Shown here piece after piece: positions 1-12,417 of a stretch of 64,000 nucleotides of DNA. The number at the start of each line of letters is the position of its first letter. Position 1 is the first letter of the stretch. Position numbers and translations under genes: made by a program. This DNA is from Cerrena zonata (lineage: Eukaryota; Basidiomycota; Agaricomycetes; Polyporales; Cerrenaceae), in contig JASBNA010000008.1 in the NCBI GenBank assembly GCA_038087015.1, forward strand, positions 744,001 to 808,000. The letters run 5' to 3'. The notes below the pieces were generated by a model. The model was given only the letters and a program-made list of their open reading frames with translations. It ran no database searches and was not told the DNA's origin.

Positions 1-59
1 GGTATACCTCAATCCCCCGCTCTCTATCTCTCTCTCCATTTCATTAACCATCCAGGTTC

Positions 60-1535
60 CTAGGATGTGAAATATATAATGAACCTCAACACGACCGCAC
101 CCACATTCAGGAGGGTGTGTTCGAGTTCGGGATTTGGGATGGGATAATAAGGTAGTTACGAGGGGATGCTTCTACTGTGTCGGAGGGGAGATTTAGTGAG
201 GAGGGAGGACATTCGCGATATTGAGTGTCGTGATTGGGGGTGGTTGTGTACAGGTAAGCGGTGTTTGTAGATTATGTTTTTCTGGGATGAAGAGAATTAT
301 GATTACTGATACAATTATTCATTTCGAGATCACACGTTCCTGGTAACTAGTATCATCGACTCGCATGCAAGTTATTTTTCTTTGATGTAACATTGATAAA
401 GCGGATCTTCAGGCCCTGACCAACCAACTACAACGCAAAAAAATCAAAATCAACAATCAATCATATTCATATTCATCAGAAGCGTGGACTCATCACATTG
501 CCAACAGGTCAGCAGATTATCCGGATCGCTAATCGCCAAATTGAATCTTTCTAAACAACCAAACCATAAATCCCAGCTAGCAAAAATATACACTTACTAA
601 TTCCTCTTCACCTCGAGAAGACGTGCGTAATTATCCGATACCCAGAATGATTCCTCGTGGTTTGATTCATAAGCGTCTCCTTTATTCTAGAAAAAATGTA
701 CCGTATAAGTGTTGTTTCCACCCATACCAACACTAATATGAAACTTGAACTTACGAAGTATGCACCACTCCCCATTGGAGTGATATTCCGGAACGCCTGG
801 ATCTCTCGAGTAACTTCCGAATATTGCAACTTCCTTTCCTCGAGTGTACTGCTGAAGTTGAGCTGTCCTTTGACACTCAACTAATTATTTTCCAGAATGA
901 GTGTTCTAGTCGCCCCCTCATAATCCGACACCCCCCAAGCAGGAGTAACACTAGTCATACCCTCGGTATATTTAAACAGAAAAGGCGTCCCTACGACGAT
1001 ATACGGACTCGCGAACGGGAGCGTATTTTTGATCGTCTGGGCTAAGGTCTCCCGACCGGTCTCTGTCTCGAATAGAGATGTGGAGATTAGACGGGTGCCG
1101 AGCATCACTTCCGGACCTACTGCCTATCACGAGAACAAGGCGAAAACATCAAAGGCCTGGTACATGATATGAAGAGATGACGTACCGCTTGTGCAGATAA
1201 CACATATTTCGCAAAGAAAGCATCCCATGATGGTAGGGTATCAATCACCCCAGATCCACCTTGAGCGATCGCGAAATCAATAGCCTCTTGCATATCATCT
1301 TGAGCTTCTTGGTCACTGAGTACTGAGTATTGAGTCTTGGTGTGACGTGTATAATACGAGGTCCCTAAAAGTTCAATTTCCAACTTGAATAAGGTTAAAA
1401 ACGAGATGGTGTGAGATTTGTGTGCTGACCTCCCCAGCCGTTTTGTCCCCATCTTAGGGAATGTTGGATCGTGAGATTGTACCAATCTGCTAGATTTAAG
1501 ATGTTCCCGGGAAACCGGATGATAGCACTAAACAC
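60..1535. repeat. Segmental duplication, copy 1 (partner 4423-5905)
   Basis: This stretch matches 4423-5905 in the same orientation, about 4.4 kb away. The match starts in the 3' flank of the oxidase gene, with shared text such as 'gaccgcacccacattcagga' near 91 against 'gaccgcacccatattcagga' near 4453. It ends inside an oxidase exon near 1535, where copy 1 switches abruptly to the Tup1-like sequence while copy 2 continues with intron and upstream exons. Substitutions and several short deletions separate the copies. Confidence 0.85.
450..1535 (-). pseudogene. 5'-truncated BBE-type FAD-linked oxidase
   Basis: This is the C-terminal half of a berberine-bridge-enzyme-type oxidase, with stop at 450-452. 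It is a paralogue of the longer gene at 4766-7284. Recognisable parts are the ADWYNLTIQ segment (about 1470-1500), SGVIDTLPSWDAFFAKYV (about 1200-1260), EVMLGTRLISTS (about 1070-1108) and the terminal BBE box with PDNLLTCWQC (about 510-535). The N-terminal FAD-binding domain is absent because the sequence is replaced by the Tup1-like gene near 1535. Two further lesions are visible against the longer copy. An 11-nt deletion after WGG (near 1432) shifts the phase of the following intron. A deletion of about 20 nt near 935 removes the codons for the RNSLWH segment and the next intron's donor. A functional product is very unlikely. Confidence 0.85.
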
Positions 1536-1639
1536 AATGAGATGCTCTATCGATTCGTCTTTTGCGTCATCAGACCCTATGCCTTCGTTATGCAACAACC
1601 CTCAGGCCTCATCGACATCGATCATCTTCCATTGCCCAT

Positions 1640-1878
1640 TCTCCCATCGCATCCTTTCGTTTTCCATGATTCCGCCGTTCTCACCTCAGGCCTCACGGCC
1701 TCAACGTTCAAATTCAAAACCCTTCACCAACACACACCTTATCATGACCCTTAGATCCCCTCTCCCCAACCATCTCTACGCACCCCCAAGCCCCACCTCC
1801 ACCGGGCCCACCCAGTAATCCTAACGCTCTTCCACCTCCAGCAACAGGCGCTCCTTCGCCATCGAAGGAATAGGTAGT
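1640..1878 (+). pseudogene. Decayed proline-rich linker of Tup1-like gene
   Basis: Proline-rich coding sequence lies directly upstream of the intact WD40 part. It is spread over more than one frame. PPSNPNALPPPATGAPSPSKE reads in one frame up to 1869-1871, where it meets TAG, while the downstream frame resumes as [10 protein letters not shown] one-base indel around 1864-1872 explains the break. In the family a proline-rich linker joins the N-terminal Ssn6-binding helix to the WD40 propeller, so this looks like remnant linker. The N-terminal helix itself is not found. Confidence 0.55.
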
Positions 1879-3634
1879 ATGTCTGGTGTCCCAACTGCGG
1901 CAGGTGAACAGTGGCAAACACCGAAATTGCCTGGTCCGCCGTATTTTGGAGCACCCAATGGTCCTAATGCTATTGTGGAAGGTGAAACTGGACCTACAGC
2001 TGCGAGGGCACCCGAACCGTATCCCCCAAAGGAAACCGGTGAGGATGCGAGTGCTCCTGGATCTGAACCGTTTAATTTGAGCGACATCGATGTTCGTGTT
2101 TATCCTGATGAACTCAAGAGGCAAGGAAGTGATTGGTTCGCCATCTTTACTCCTGCTGCTGGTTAGTTGTATTTTCTTTGGCATTGTTGTGTTGTCGAGA
2201 TAATTTATTGACGATATTGTTCATTTGTAGGGGAAACTACACAGACTGATTCTGGTGCAGTCGCGCTGAAGAGGAACTTGGACGTCATTCGAGTCCATAC
2301 ACTCATTCATGAGAGGTATGTAGTGTAGTGCTTGATGTACGTATTCGATTGTAATCTAACCCGGTCGTTGTAGTATCGTATGTTGCGTACGATTCTCGGC
2401 CGATGGTAGATTCCTTGCTACTGGATGCAATCGCACTGCTCAGATTTACCATACCAGATGTGGTGCAAAGGTTTGGTAATGCTTGTCCCTTACTTTACAT
2501 CGAAATCTCTCTGACCTTATTTGCATGACAGTATTTTGACCCACGACGACAGCCATAAAAGTGGTGATCTCTATATTCGAAGCGTTTCCTTCAGTCCCGA
2601 TGGCAACTACCTTGCTACAGGTGCAGAGGATAATAAAATCAGGGTAAAGTTGTACCATCATTTGCTTTGCATTTCGGAATTTCTCACATCTTGATATGTG
2701 CAGATCTGGCATATCGCAACTCGCAGGATTGCTGGTACTTTCGAGGGCCACACACAGGAAATATCTGCTCTTGACTGGTCTAAAGATGGTCGTTTGATTG
2801 TTTCTGGTTCTGGCGATCGTACCGCTAGGATCTGGGACACTCACGATCAGAATAACAACAAGATCCGTATGTATTGCATCATTCACTCATTTTCGTCTAT
2901 CATTCAATTAATGACCTCCTTTTTCTAGTAACTACTACTATCCATGCAGGCGAGAACGTCGACATTGGCATCACTTCCGTCTGTATCTCTCCCAACGGTA
3001 GACTTGTCGCTGTTGGTTCAATTGATAATATTGTCCACATCTGGGATGCCCAAACCGGTACACTCGTCGAACGCCTGAAGGGACATACAAACAGTGTTTT
3101 CAGTGTTGCATTCACTCCTGACGGTACTGGACTTGTCAGTGGCTCACTCGACAAGACGTTGAAGTATTGGGATCTTCATCCTATTCTCTCTGGTACTGGT
3201 CCCAGTGGTGCGGTTGCAAAGGATGGCGCCAACGGGAAGGAAGCTAGTGGAGGAGAGAAGGGAAGCTTGTGTACGATGGACTTTGTTGGACATGAGCACT
3301 ATGTGTTGAGCGTGGCTGTATCGCCTGACGGGCGGTGGGTAGTGAGTGGATCGAAAGATAAAGGTGTACGGTTCTGGGATGCCAAGTCTGCGGTAGCGCA
3401 GTGCATGTTGCAGGGGCACAGGAATTCTGGTATGTATTTCGAGTATGCTTTACCGGAGAACGGCTGACTTATTTTTTTTTCAGTAATTTCTATCGATATG
3501 AGCCCGGCGGGTAGTGTTTTTGCTACAGGCAGTGGGGATTGGCAAGCCCGAATATGTACGTATACTGGTCGTATTTTAGATGTCAAAGTGATTGCTTATA
3601 CATTTTCTTCATAGGGAGTTATTCCGCTCAATGA
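1879..3634 (+). CDS. Tup1-type WD40 corepressor, N-terminally truncated
   Basis: The product would be the WD40 propeller of a Tup1-family transcriptional corepressor. The family acts in the nucleus with Ssn6/Cyc8, recruited by sequence-specific repressors. The first ATG of the intact frame is at 1879. The reading stays open through about seven exons, with introns near 2163-2230, 2318-2373, 2478-2530, 2644-2701, 2866-2928, 3431-3482 and 3558-3614. The diagnostic opening DWFAIF, then [20 protein letters not shown] and [10 protein letters not shown], is followed by WD repeats such as [12 protein letters not shown] and [12 protein letters not shown]. The end is GDWQARIWSYSAQ, close to the usual Tup1 terminus. 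The N-terminal tetramerisation and Ssn6-binding domain is missing, and the upstream linker is frameshifted. It is therefore either a recent pseudogene or a propeller-only gene. The intact WD40 frame argues for recent loss or for selection on a short product. Confidence 0.7.
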
Positions 3635-4422
3635 TTTGCATGTCCTCCTCCGTGACACCTATTTTTCCTATACCTTGTCTCTTACGCACGTTGTCCTATA
3701 TCGTCCGATGCTCCATCTTTTACGATTAGTTTTTCTTTGTATGTATCGTTTACGCCTCGGCCGCATAAAAGCTGTATACTACCTGTCTCAATGTCTATGA
3801 TTCCCATATATACCCCCTTCTTTATTCGTTATGATGGCTATCCATACCGCATGCTATCAGAGCTCACGTTAACGTGTTAGCTTTTTACAGTACCGATGAT
3901 ACAATGCGGAGGAGATTCTCACTTCTGGAGTGTGTTATCCGAATGTGCTAATGTCAGGTCTACAGACGATGTGTTCGTTTTCAGGTGTGGTGAAGTAGTT
4001 TATGTACTAACGATTTGTTTTGTTCTCAGATGTGAATGTTACGTGTATGCATCATGATGCATAGTGCGTTTATATGTTTCATGCACAATACACCACGTCC
4101 GTATACATCTCTACTTCTACGAAACCAAGAGAACATGTCTACGTTCAATCCACACCCACATTCCTCCTCGTCCAAATCTCAACATCGAACCATATGTGAT
4201 CAAATCAATCACATCCGAACGAACCACCTTACAAACCTAGATATATGCGACTCAGTACGTACTGTCTCGTAAGCATCAGCGTAGCCACAGTGGGTGAAAG
4301 AATGCACAATCTGACTTATCCGAGTGTAGTGAGTATTATTTCCCATTGACTGGGACCTTACTTTCTTACGGCTGTCGTTTAGAAATGATTCTCCATTTTA
4401 TTTGAGTAACCTCATTTATCCT
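3635..4422. other. Intergenic, nothing recognised
   Basis: This stretch lies between the Tup1-like stop codon and the start of the second duplicated block. Short open frames are present (for example 4036-4272 plus) but show no family signature or splice logic. It probably holds the 3' UTR of the Tup1-like gene. Confidence 0.5.
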
Positions 4423-5905
4423 AGAATGCGAAATATATAGTCAACCTTAACATGACCGCACCCATATTCAGGAGGGTGTGTCCGAGTTCGGGATTTGGGA
4501 TGGGGGTTAGTAACGAGAGAATTTTCTCATGCAGGGGGAGGGTATTGAGCGTCGTGTTTGGGGATGGTTGTACATAGGTAAATTGGCTATGCTTTTATGG
4601 GATGGGGAGGAATACGATTTCTGATACGATTTTTCATTTCAAAATCATATGCTCCTGGTAGCTGGTATCGATTCGACAACTAAGTTACTTAATGTAGCAT
4701 TGATAAAGAGGATCCTCAGGTCCTGACCAACCAACTACAAAAAAGATTAAAATCAACGTCAGATTCTATTCATAACGATCAATACGAGAAATGAATGCAC
4801 CACATTGCCAACAGGTAAGCAGATTATCCGGATCGCTAATCGCCAGTTTGAGTCTCGATACCCAAATCGTAAATCCCAGCTAGAAAAACACTCACTATTT
4901 CCTCTTCACCTCGAGAAGACGAGCGTAATTATCCGATCCCCAGAATGATTCCTCGTGGTTTGGTTCGTAGACGTCTCCTTCATTCTATCAATCACCAATC
5001 ACAATCACCAACCATAAGTACAAGTAGTGTCATCCATAACAAATACGAAACCACACGAAACCACATGAGACAAGACTTACAAAGTATGCACCGCTTCCCG
5101 GAGTGATATCTCGGAACGCCTGGATATGTCGGGCGACCTCCGAGTATTGGAATTTCCTTTCTTCGAGTGTACTATTGAAGTTAAACTGTCCTTTGACACT
5201 CAACTGATTATTTTCCAGAATGAGTGTTCTAGTCGCCCCCTCATAACCCGAGACTTACATGCCACAAAGAGTTCCTCCAAGCAGGAGTTACACTAGTCGT
5301 GCCCTTGGTATAATTGAACAAGAAGGGTGTCCCAACGACGATATACGGACTCGCGAACGGGAGCGTATTTTTGATCGTCTGGGCTAAGGTCTGTCGACCG
5401 ATCTCGGTCTCGAATAGAGATGTGGAGATCAGACGGGTACCGAGCATCACTTCCGGACCTACTGCCTAGCGCGCCACCATAAACAAAATTATAAATCAGA
5501 GTTGCCAATACACGATATAAATATAGTAAGGAGACTTGGAGAACGTACCGCTTGTGCAGATAAAACATATTTTGCAAAGAAAGCATTCCACGATGGCAGG
5601 GTATCAATCACCCCAGATCCACCTTGAGCGATCGCGAAATCTATAGCTTCTTGCATATCCTCTCGGGCTTCTTGGGCACCGAGTCTTGGTGTAACGTGTA
5701 TAATACTAGGCCCCTATGAACTCAATTTCTAGCTTGAGTAAAGATTGGAAAGGAGGTAGGATAAGATTTGTGTGCTGACGGCGATATGTCCTCCCCATCC
5801 GTTCTGGCCCCATCTTAAGGAGTTTTGGATTGTGAGGTTGTACCAATCTGCTAGGTTTGAGATGTTCCCGGGGAATTTGATTATAGCACTAAACAATCGA
5901 CTGTC
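4423..5905. repeat. Segmental duplication, copy 2 (partner 60-1535)
   Basis: This is the second copy of the oxidase 3' half plus about 340 bp of its 3' flank. It carries 'gattatccggatcgctaatc' at about 4825, identical to the text near 515 in copy 1. Similarity runs into the exon coding ADWYNLTIQ and stops where copy 1 breaks. This copy is continuous with a full-length gene, so it is the better candidate for the parental arrangement. Confidence 0.85.
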
Positions 5906-7284
5906 AGCCGAATTGAATATCTTAAGGGTAGGCCGCTCTTACGCTTGTAAAGCAAGCTGCGGCTCCACTCGATGTGTCGATTCCATAACAACTCCAAACG
6001 CACTCCCACCCCCTCCCCTCAACGCCCAAAAAAGATCAGTATTTTGACACTCGTTCGCAACCTGGAGGTGCCCATTGGGTGTGATGACTTTGATTTGAAC
6101 CTAACACAATAGTCGCATCAATACGGGTCGTTTCAGTGGCACGGGATAGTTCCACTTACCACACGATCGACTCCCAGACCAAAGTTTGGAGAGAGGATAC
6201 TGTGTCCACCGCCCTACATCAAATGAATCAGTGTCTTCAAAATAAGGATGGAATGAGATGCAGATCTTACGAGGAACCATCCACTACCTATTGTTTGATG
6301 ATAACCACCGATGAATGTGACGTTATGTTGATCTGCAAACTCGTATACGTCTTGAAGAAGGGCACCACCCTACAGGAGAATTTAAGTTTCGAGTGTAGAG
6401 GAAAGCAGGTGAATGACCCTGTCGTACCCCATATGTGATCGCACTGTATTTAGTATCCGAAGAGCATCCAGAAGGTACAAATACGCTGTTGTATGAAATC
6501 TGGTGAAGCTTTAGACCGTCTTCATTGTCGAAGTGGAATAAGTGGGACTTACTGAATCTAAGGAGCGAAGCTAATATGGATGAGATATAGAGCTGTGCAG
6601 TAATATCATCCAAGTAGTATTCACCCAGAGCGATAATGTATCCTTCCCACTAGAACGTCCCTTGTAATCATGTCCATGATTCTTGACAGATAATCTAATG
6701 CCAGTTCTCCTCGAGAATTCAAATGCAGCTCGAACATCATCCGAAGACTGCACTTCAATCTAACCAAAATATACAATGGTTCAATTTAGCGATCCCGACC
6801 CATATATCATACTCCAATTCAACTCACATAGTATGTGGCGACGTTGCCTCTCCGACAGTCGACATTCTGATATGCCAAAGGATTCGTGGGTTTATTAGAA
6901 TCAAGGAGACAGCCTTCGCCTGTACTTTGACATGTCTCCCATTGAGACTATAAGAAACCAATAAGTATTTCGAAACAGTACTGAGTGAACGGAAGCCATA
7001 CTCACTATCATGTAGGCAGAAAAGTCGTTTACACGAGTGACCGCATCAGTGTAATTTTTCTGAATGGCAGAACAAGCAGATTGATCGGGTTGAACTGGTT
7101 GGCCCTCAAATGACGAGAAACATGGTTTGGAGAATGGGATGCTGACAGACAATCTTCCGTTAACGGTGGTATTTAGCGCGTCCCAGTGTTCGCTCGAGAT
7201 ACCAGCAATAGTATTAGCTTTAGTATCAGTTACTAGTATTGAGAAAAGAGCGATCAAGCTCAGGTTCCATCCCCATAGTTGCAT
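4766..7284 (-). CDS. Secreted BBE-type FAD-linked oxidoreductase
   Basis: This is a flavoprotein oxidase of the berberine-bridge-enzyme or 6-hydroxynicotine-oxidase type. Substrate cannot be told. The start ATG (7282-7284) opens a hydrophobic signal peptide (MQLWGWNLSLIALFSILV). At least nine short introns follow. The FAD_binding_4 domain is marked by VKNHGHDYKGRSSG (about 6660-6700), whose His is the usual 8-alpha-histidyl flavin site, then GGYHQTIGSGWFLGGGHS and ELFWALRGGGG-like text (NTDLFWALRGGGGSAFGVV, near 6020). The cysteine used for a second flavin bond in bicovalent members is not visible in that segment. The C-terminal BBE box NYARLLEVKRKYDPDN ends in LTCWQCGAF and ISRIDRYE, with stop at 4766-4768. 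All splice junctions I tried keep frame. A broken partial duplicate lies 3.2 kb downstream on the same strand. Secretion suggests action on plant phenolics, sugars or alkaloids, but that is inference. Confidence 0.8.
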
Positions 7285-7539
7285 GGTGTACGTTCGGGAA
7301 GAAAGTCAACAGAACACTATTGTTGGTCCGCTCGGCCTATAATATGAAATTATGGCCCTAGCACGAGGCTTCCTCTAATGCTTCTCGGCGATAGATAAAG
7401 GGTTCAGAGATGTCTTTTCATGCATTGCATCATGTGGTACGCACTGTCCGATAATAGATCAGTTATCACCTAATTATCTAAATCCATTTGGTAAGTCTGT
7501 CACATGTACCAGAAACCGTCATCGCATTATTTTGTGTCA

Positions 7540-9633
7540 TTATACACCGGACATAAAATCTACGAAACAGACCGTTTGCCTAAAAGCTACAAAACGATCT
7601 CAACACAGTAAACAGTTGTTAGATTCGAAGGCGACTCACATCCCAGATCGAATTCTGGTAACAGCGAAGACACATCAGAGTCCTCGGTACCAACCTCCCT
7701 GATCGCCGCGTAGCGTTTCTGAGCTACTTCGAAAAGTCTCCTTCGGTCCCATAATAGCCACAATCGAGATCGGGTAAATTCCATACGGGTCGATTGTGAG
7801 TTAAATTTCGGTACGCGAAAGTCAGCAAGTCGATGGATGACGGTAGTACGCAAGTTAGGAGTTATCTGTAGCGGGGAAAGGGGTGAAGAACACGTAGGAT
7901 CGATATCTATTATATATGTGTCTCCTTCGTCCTGTTGTATACGGTTCAGCTCCATCGCATATTCCCATTGATTAAATGACTTACCGTCTTTACTGCGAAA
8001 TGTCTAGAGAATCTACTATAAATTACACGTATCAGTGGCTTTCCGATTTCTATCCTTTGTATACTCTTCTCTACAGGATCTGATCCTCGAGCAACTTCTT
8101 TGAAATTGGGTAAAAGATAGAGCAGCCCTGATTTTGCCACGATGACTAAGTGACGTTCATCCTGAGAAATTTGAACTGATAACCATTGTAAGAAGGAAGC
8201 TTTGAAATAAGAGAAGAAAGAGCAGACTGACGCGAAGTAAAAGTTGCTGATGCTTGGCTCAGTGTACTCAGAAGGATGGGAGCACCAGTGTTTGCAGACG
8301 TCTCATCCTGGGGAGGAGGTATCAGTTCAAATCGGTCCATTGTCAGAGTCCCAGTAGTGTATATGTGATCCAAATGAGACCAATTTTCATCGCGTTTTAT
8401 GCCAAACGATAATTTCTTCTGATGCCTATTCGTTCCAGGAAGGATAATTTTGCTCAACTGGTAAGCAGATTTCTTCACCAAGGATGGATTTTCGGTCTCG
8501 TATATGATTACTGGATGAAAGTGTTGTTCGCCTCCTTCATGGATGGGCATGAGTAGCGCGAACGATTCAAAAGAAATTGTGACATAATTGTCTGATAGAC
8601 AGAGATCGGTCGGCGGCTTGGAAAATAATACCTCCATCGCGGAAGGAGACTGTACACGGGATTCCAACATTTTTTCGACATCAATGGAACGAATATGGGT
8701 GCCCTCAGCGATGTCATATAGGTGGATATAGTATGGCCTCCTTTTCGATGTAAATGACACCACAGGGTATTTCGAAGCGAATGCCTGCGGCAGAGCAAAG
8801 GATGGAGTCCGGATAAAGGCATGAGGAGTATACTTTCCTCGTAAATTCCCATATGTTGGTACAGTAAGGTATTCAATATCCGGGCGACCGAAGATGTTGT
8901 CAGCCCTCTTGTACTGAGACGGGACAGTTGCAATACGTGATGGGGGGAGTAATGGAGTGAAGACAGGTTTCCCTTGGTGATAATCGACATCGGTAGTACG
9001 ACGCCATATTTCAATGTTACCTTCTTTGTTGATGAAGGCGAGGAACCCTTCAGACCACCTGAAACTTACAACCTAAAGACAGAAAGGACACTCAGAGTCA
9101 GAAGCAAAAACTTGAAACGGAAACAAACCCCTGAGATGTTCCATAATAAACGGTTGTCTTTCATTCCCCTAACGGTGAGTATGCTGAACCTGGGAGTGGC
9201 AATGATCGTGCGATCGTCTTCATCCACGGCAAAATCGCGAATGTCATCATCATACTGATCAGATATATCAAAACCACCTTCCAGGGCATCACCACGACCA
9301 GACCAGTTTCCCTCCAATACGGTCCATCGTCTGACTTCTCGCAGAGTATTAAAACGCCAGATAACGTATAAACAAACTGCACTGACCGAATTCTTTCCAT
9401 GTTTCAACACCACGAAGCCATAATGTCCGCGCCTCAGGTAATATGGCATCTTTCAGGGAGCATCCTGAGGGCGCAAATCGGCAAGAAACGGCCAATTGGT
9501 GATATACTTCGGACTCATAATCGACAAGGAATTTGTTACTATCACGAGATAAGACGTAGATGTGCGCTATATCGTTTGAACCTAGAAATAAAAGAATCTG
9601 CAACAAGACATCAGGAGGAAGTATCGTGAACAT
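7540..9633 (-). CDS. F-box protein, tandem copy A
   Basis: This is a putative substrate receptor of an SCF ubiquitin ligase. The start ATG at 9631-9633 gives MFTILPPDVLLQILLFLG, a canonical N-terminal F-box of about 45 residues. The remainder (about 550 aa) has short beta-rich blocks such as GNIEIWRRTTDV and HIRSIDVEKMLESR that suggest a diverged beta-propeller, but no repeat is clear enough to name. Six exons are inferred. The last junction (intron ending near 7578) is supported because both tandem copies then read SFR..VCF.DFMSG followed by stop. Copy B at 10309-12417 matches throughout, including intron positions. Its target is unknown. Both genes read away from a U6-like sequence. Confidence 0.7.
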
Positions 9634-10308
9634 AGTCCACATTCACGTTAGTCGTGGTGTTTTAAGGTAGGGTGTGACCACGTAATAGGATTTGGATCGA
9701 TTGTCAGCAACGGAGACTGTGTGTGGGTGCAAGCTAGTTTAGAACAATGCAAGTTCGGAATTACGTTATACAGTACTGTACCAGCTTGTTGTCCAACTCG
9801 TATGAGAAAAAGGTAATAAATATTGAGATCAGAAGATCTACCAACTTGAAATACTCCAGAAAAGCGTGTCATGGCTAATCGTAGTAAATATGTATTAATA
9901 ATATAACTTATTATTATTAAGTATGCCCGTCCATGTACTAAGTTGATCGGTACTATTGACTTAGTGTTAATATAGTATAGATCAGACATATTATATTATA
10001 CTATGGTATGGTCGGCGTGATAGGTTGTACTACTTGGTTCGGTGGAGTCTGCAGGTATGGTTAACAGGAAGCAATCTCAAGGCAAAAGGTTTCCACAGGA
10101 CTTTCGAACATCCTTACGAATGTCATATAACAAAAAAGCTCGGATCCCGGCCATTCCGTCCAGTCATCCACTGGTTTTGGCTCTTTTTGGTCACTCTCCG
10201 TCCGCTTTAGGATAGTACACGGTCAGTTTTTCTTGATATTACATCCGCATGGTGAATATGGTTTCAAACGTCTGACCGTTGATGTGTACTCATCATTATT
10301 TTGCGTTG
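9634..10308. other. Spacer between F-box twins with U6 remnant
   Basis: The part up to about 9882 is duplicated at 12515-12670, upstream of copy B (shared 'gtttagaacaatgcaagttc'). At 9860-9882 the minus strand reads GATTAGCCATGACACGC, which is U6 snRNA sequence lacking about 16 internal bases of the GGCCCCTGCACAAGG region. 9883-10308 is AT-rich with no gene recognised. Confidence 0.6.
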
Positions 10309-12417
10309 TTATATACCAGACATGAAATCTATGAAACAAACCGCGTATCTGAAAGCTAACAAAAAAGTCAGCACGAGAAACGGTTGCTATTAGATTCGAA
10401 GGTGACTCACATGAAGAATCGTATGCCGGTAATAGTGAAGACTCGTCGAAGTCCTCGGGATCATCTTCCTTACTCGCCGCGTGTCCGAGTCGCTTCTTTG
10501 CCACTTCAAAAAGTGTCTTTGGACTCCATAATAACCACAATCGAGACCGAGTAAATTCCGTACAGGTGAATAATGTATCAAGCTTTGAGAGACGAAAGTC
10601 GGCAAGTCGATGAATAGAGGCGTTTTGCAAATCTGGGGTTGTTTGTAAGGGGGAAAGTGGTGAATGGAACATAGGTTCGATATCTACGATATAAGTATCG
10701 CCAGTACCCTGGTGTGTATGTCTCAGCTCCGTCGCATATTGAGGTTAACTGAATATACTTACCGTCTTTACTGCAAAACGCCGAGAGTATCTACTATATA
10801 TTACACGCGTGAGTGGTTTGCCGACATTCATTCTCTGTATACTCTGCTCCAAAGGTTTCAGCCCTCGAGCAACGTGATTGAAATCAGGTAAAAAGTAGAG
10901 GAGCCCCGATCTCGTCACCATGACCAAGTGACGTTCATCCTGGGACATTTGAACTGGGTACTAGTGTTAGAGGAGACCCGGAGAGAGCAGAAGGAAGAGA
11001 AGACTTACGCGACACAAAAGTAGCTGATGCTTGGAGTAGCGTGCTCAAGACGATGAGAGCACCAGCATTTGCGGATGTCTCATCCTCGGGAGGAAGTCTC
11101 GCTTCGAAGTGGTCCATCGCCAGGGTTCCGGCTGTGTCAATATAATCCAATGTACACGATTCCTCTCCGCTTTCTAAGATGAAAGATGGGCCTTCGGGAC
11201 GCCTGGAGGCTTGAGGAAGGGTGACTTTGTTCAGATGGTAAGCAGATTTCTTTACCAAAATTGGATTTTCGGTCTCGTATATAGTTATTGGATTAAAGTG
11301 TTGCTCGTCTGCTTTACGAATAGCTATAATTAGCGCAAACGATTCGAAGGAAACGGCGACATAAGTGTCTGATAGGCAGAGATCGGTCGGCGGCTTGGCG
11401 AAGAAAACATCCATAACGGAAGGGGGGTGCCCACGGGATTCCAACATTTTCTCGATATCAACGGAACGAATATGGGCACCCTCGGCGATATCATATATGT
11501 GGATAGTGTAGGGCCTCGTTGCTGCTATGAACGACACTACAGGGTATTTCAGGAAGAATGCTTGCGGCAGAGCGTAGGAAGGGGTTGATATAAAGGCATG
11601 AGGAGTATACTTTCCCCGCAGATTCCCATAGGTTGGTGTAGTAAGGTATTCAACACCTCGGTTGTCAGCCTTCTTATATTGAGCAGGAATAGTCGCAATG
11701 CGTGATGGAGGGAGTATTGGGGTGAGGATAGGTTTTCCCAGGTGGTACTCGACATCGGTAGTACGACGCCAGATTTCAATTTTACCGTCTCCATTGATGA
11801 AGGCGAGAAATCCTTCCGACCATTTAAAACACACAACCTAAAGAAAGAATGACTGAGAAACAGAAACAGAAACAGAAACAGAAACAGTAAATGGAAACGA
11901 ACCCCCGGTATCTGCCATAATCTGCGGTTGTCATTCATGCCTATGACGATTAGCATGTTGAACATGAAATTAAGAATGATTGTGCTATCATCTTCATCCA
12001 CAGCAAATTCGCGAGTATCATAGTTGCCGTGGGTGTTAAAGGTGAGATGACCACCTTCAAGCACAGTGCCATGACCAGACCAGTTTCTCTCCAATATGGT
12101 CCATCGTCTGACTACTCGCGGGGTATTAAAACGTTAGGTAAAGAATAAAGCTAGCTGTACCGACCGAGTTCTTTCCATGTGTCAGCACCGCGAAGCCAAG
12201 ACGAGTCACGGTGTGTTTCGGGCAAGATGGTATCTTTCAGGGAACATCCTGAGAGTGCAAATCGGCAAGAAATGGCCAATTGGTGGTATACTTCGGACTC
12301 ATGGTCGACAAGGAATTTGTGACTGCCACGAGATAAGATATAAATGCGCGCTATATCGCCTGAACCTAGAAATAAAAGAATATGCAGCAAGACATCGGAA
12401 GGAAGTACCATGAACAT
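10309..12417 (-). CDS. F-box protein, tandem copy B
   Basis: This is a paralogue of the F-box gene at 7540-9633, same strand and same exon plan. ATG at 12415-12417 gives MFMVLPSDVLLHILLFLGSGD, the F-box. Conserved central blocks include EIWRRTTDVEYH, TYGNLRGKYTPHAFI, HIRSVDIEKMLESRG and the final exon SFRYAVCFIDFMSGI with stop at 10309-10311. All six exons can be joined in frame, so both twins look intact. The intron near 11835-11905 contains a hexamer repeat absent from copy A. Upstream duplicated sequence runs to about 12670 and stops inside a U6-like sequence. Role: probable SCF substrate adaptor, target unknown. Confidence 0.7.
11855..11887. repeat. CAGAAA hexamer microsatellite in intron
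   Basis: Five consecutive aacag-type hexamers lie within the second intron of F-box copy B. On the coding strand the array forms a (TTTCTG)n pyrimidine tract close to the 3' splice site. Copy A has only a degenerate equivalent at about 9090-9120. Confidence 0.8.

Noticed and set aside
1714..2184. 156-codon open frame antisense to the Tup1-like linker
   Set aside because: It lies opposite the proline-rich linker and first WD40 exons, and its Gly-rich composition mirrors the other strand. No independent features.
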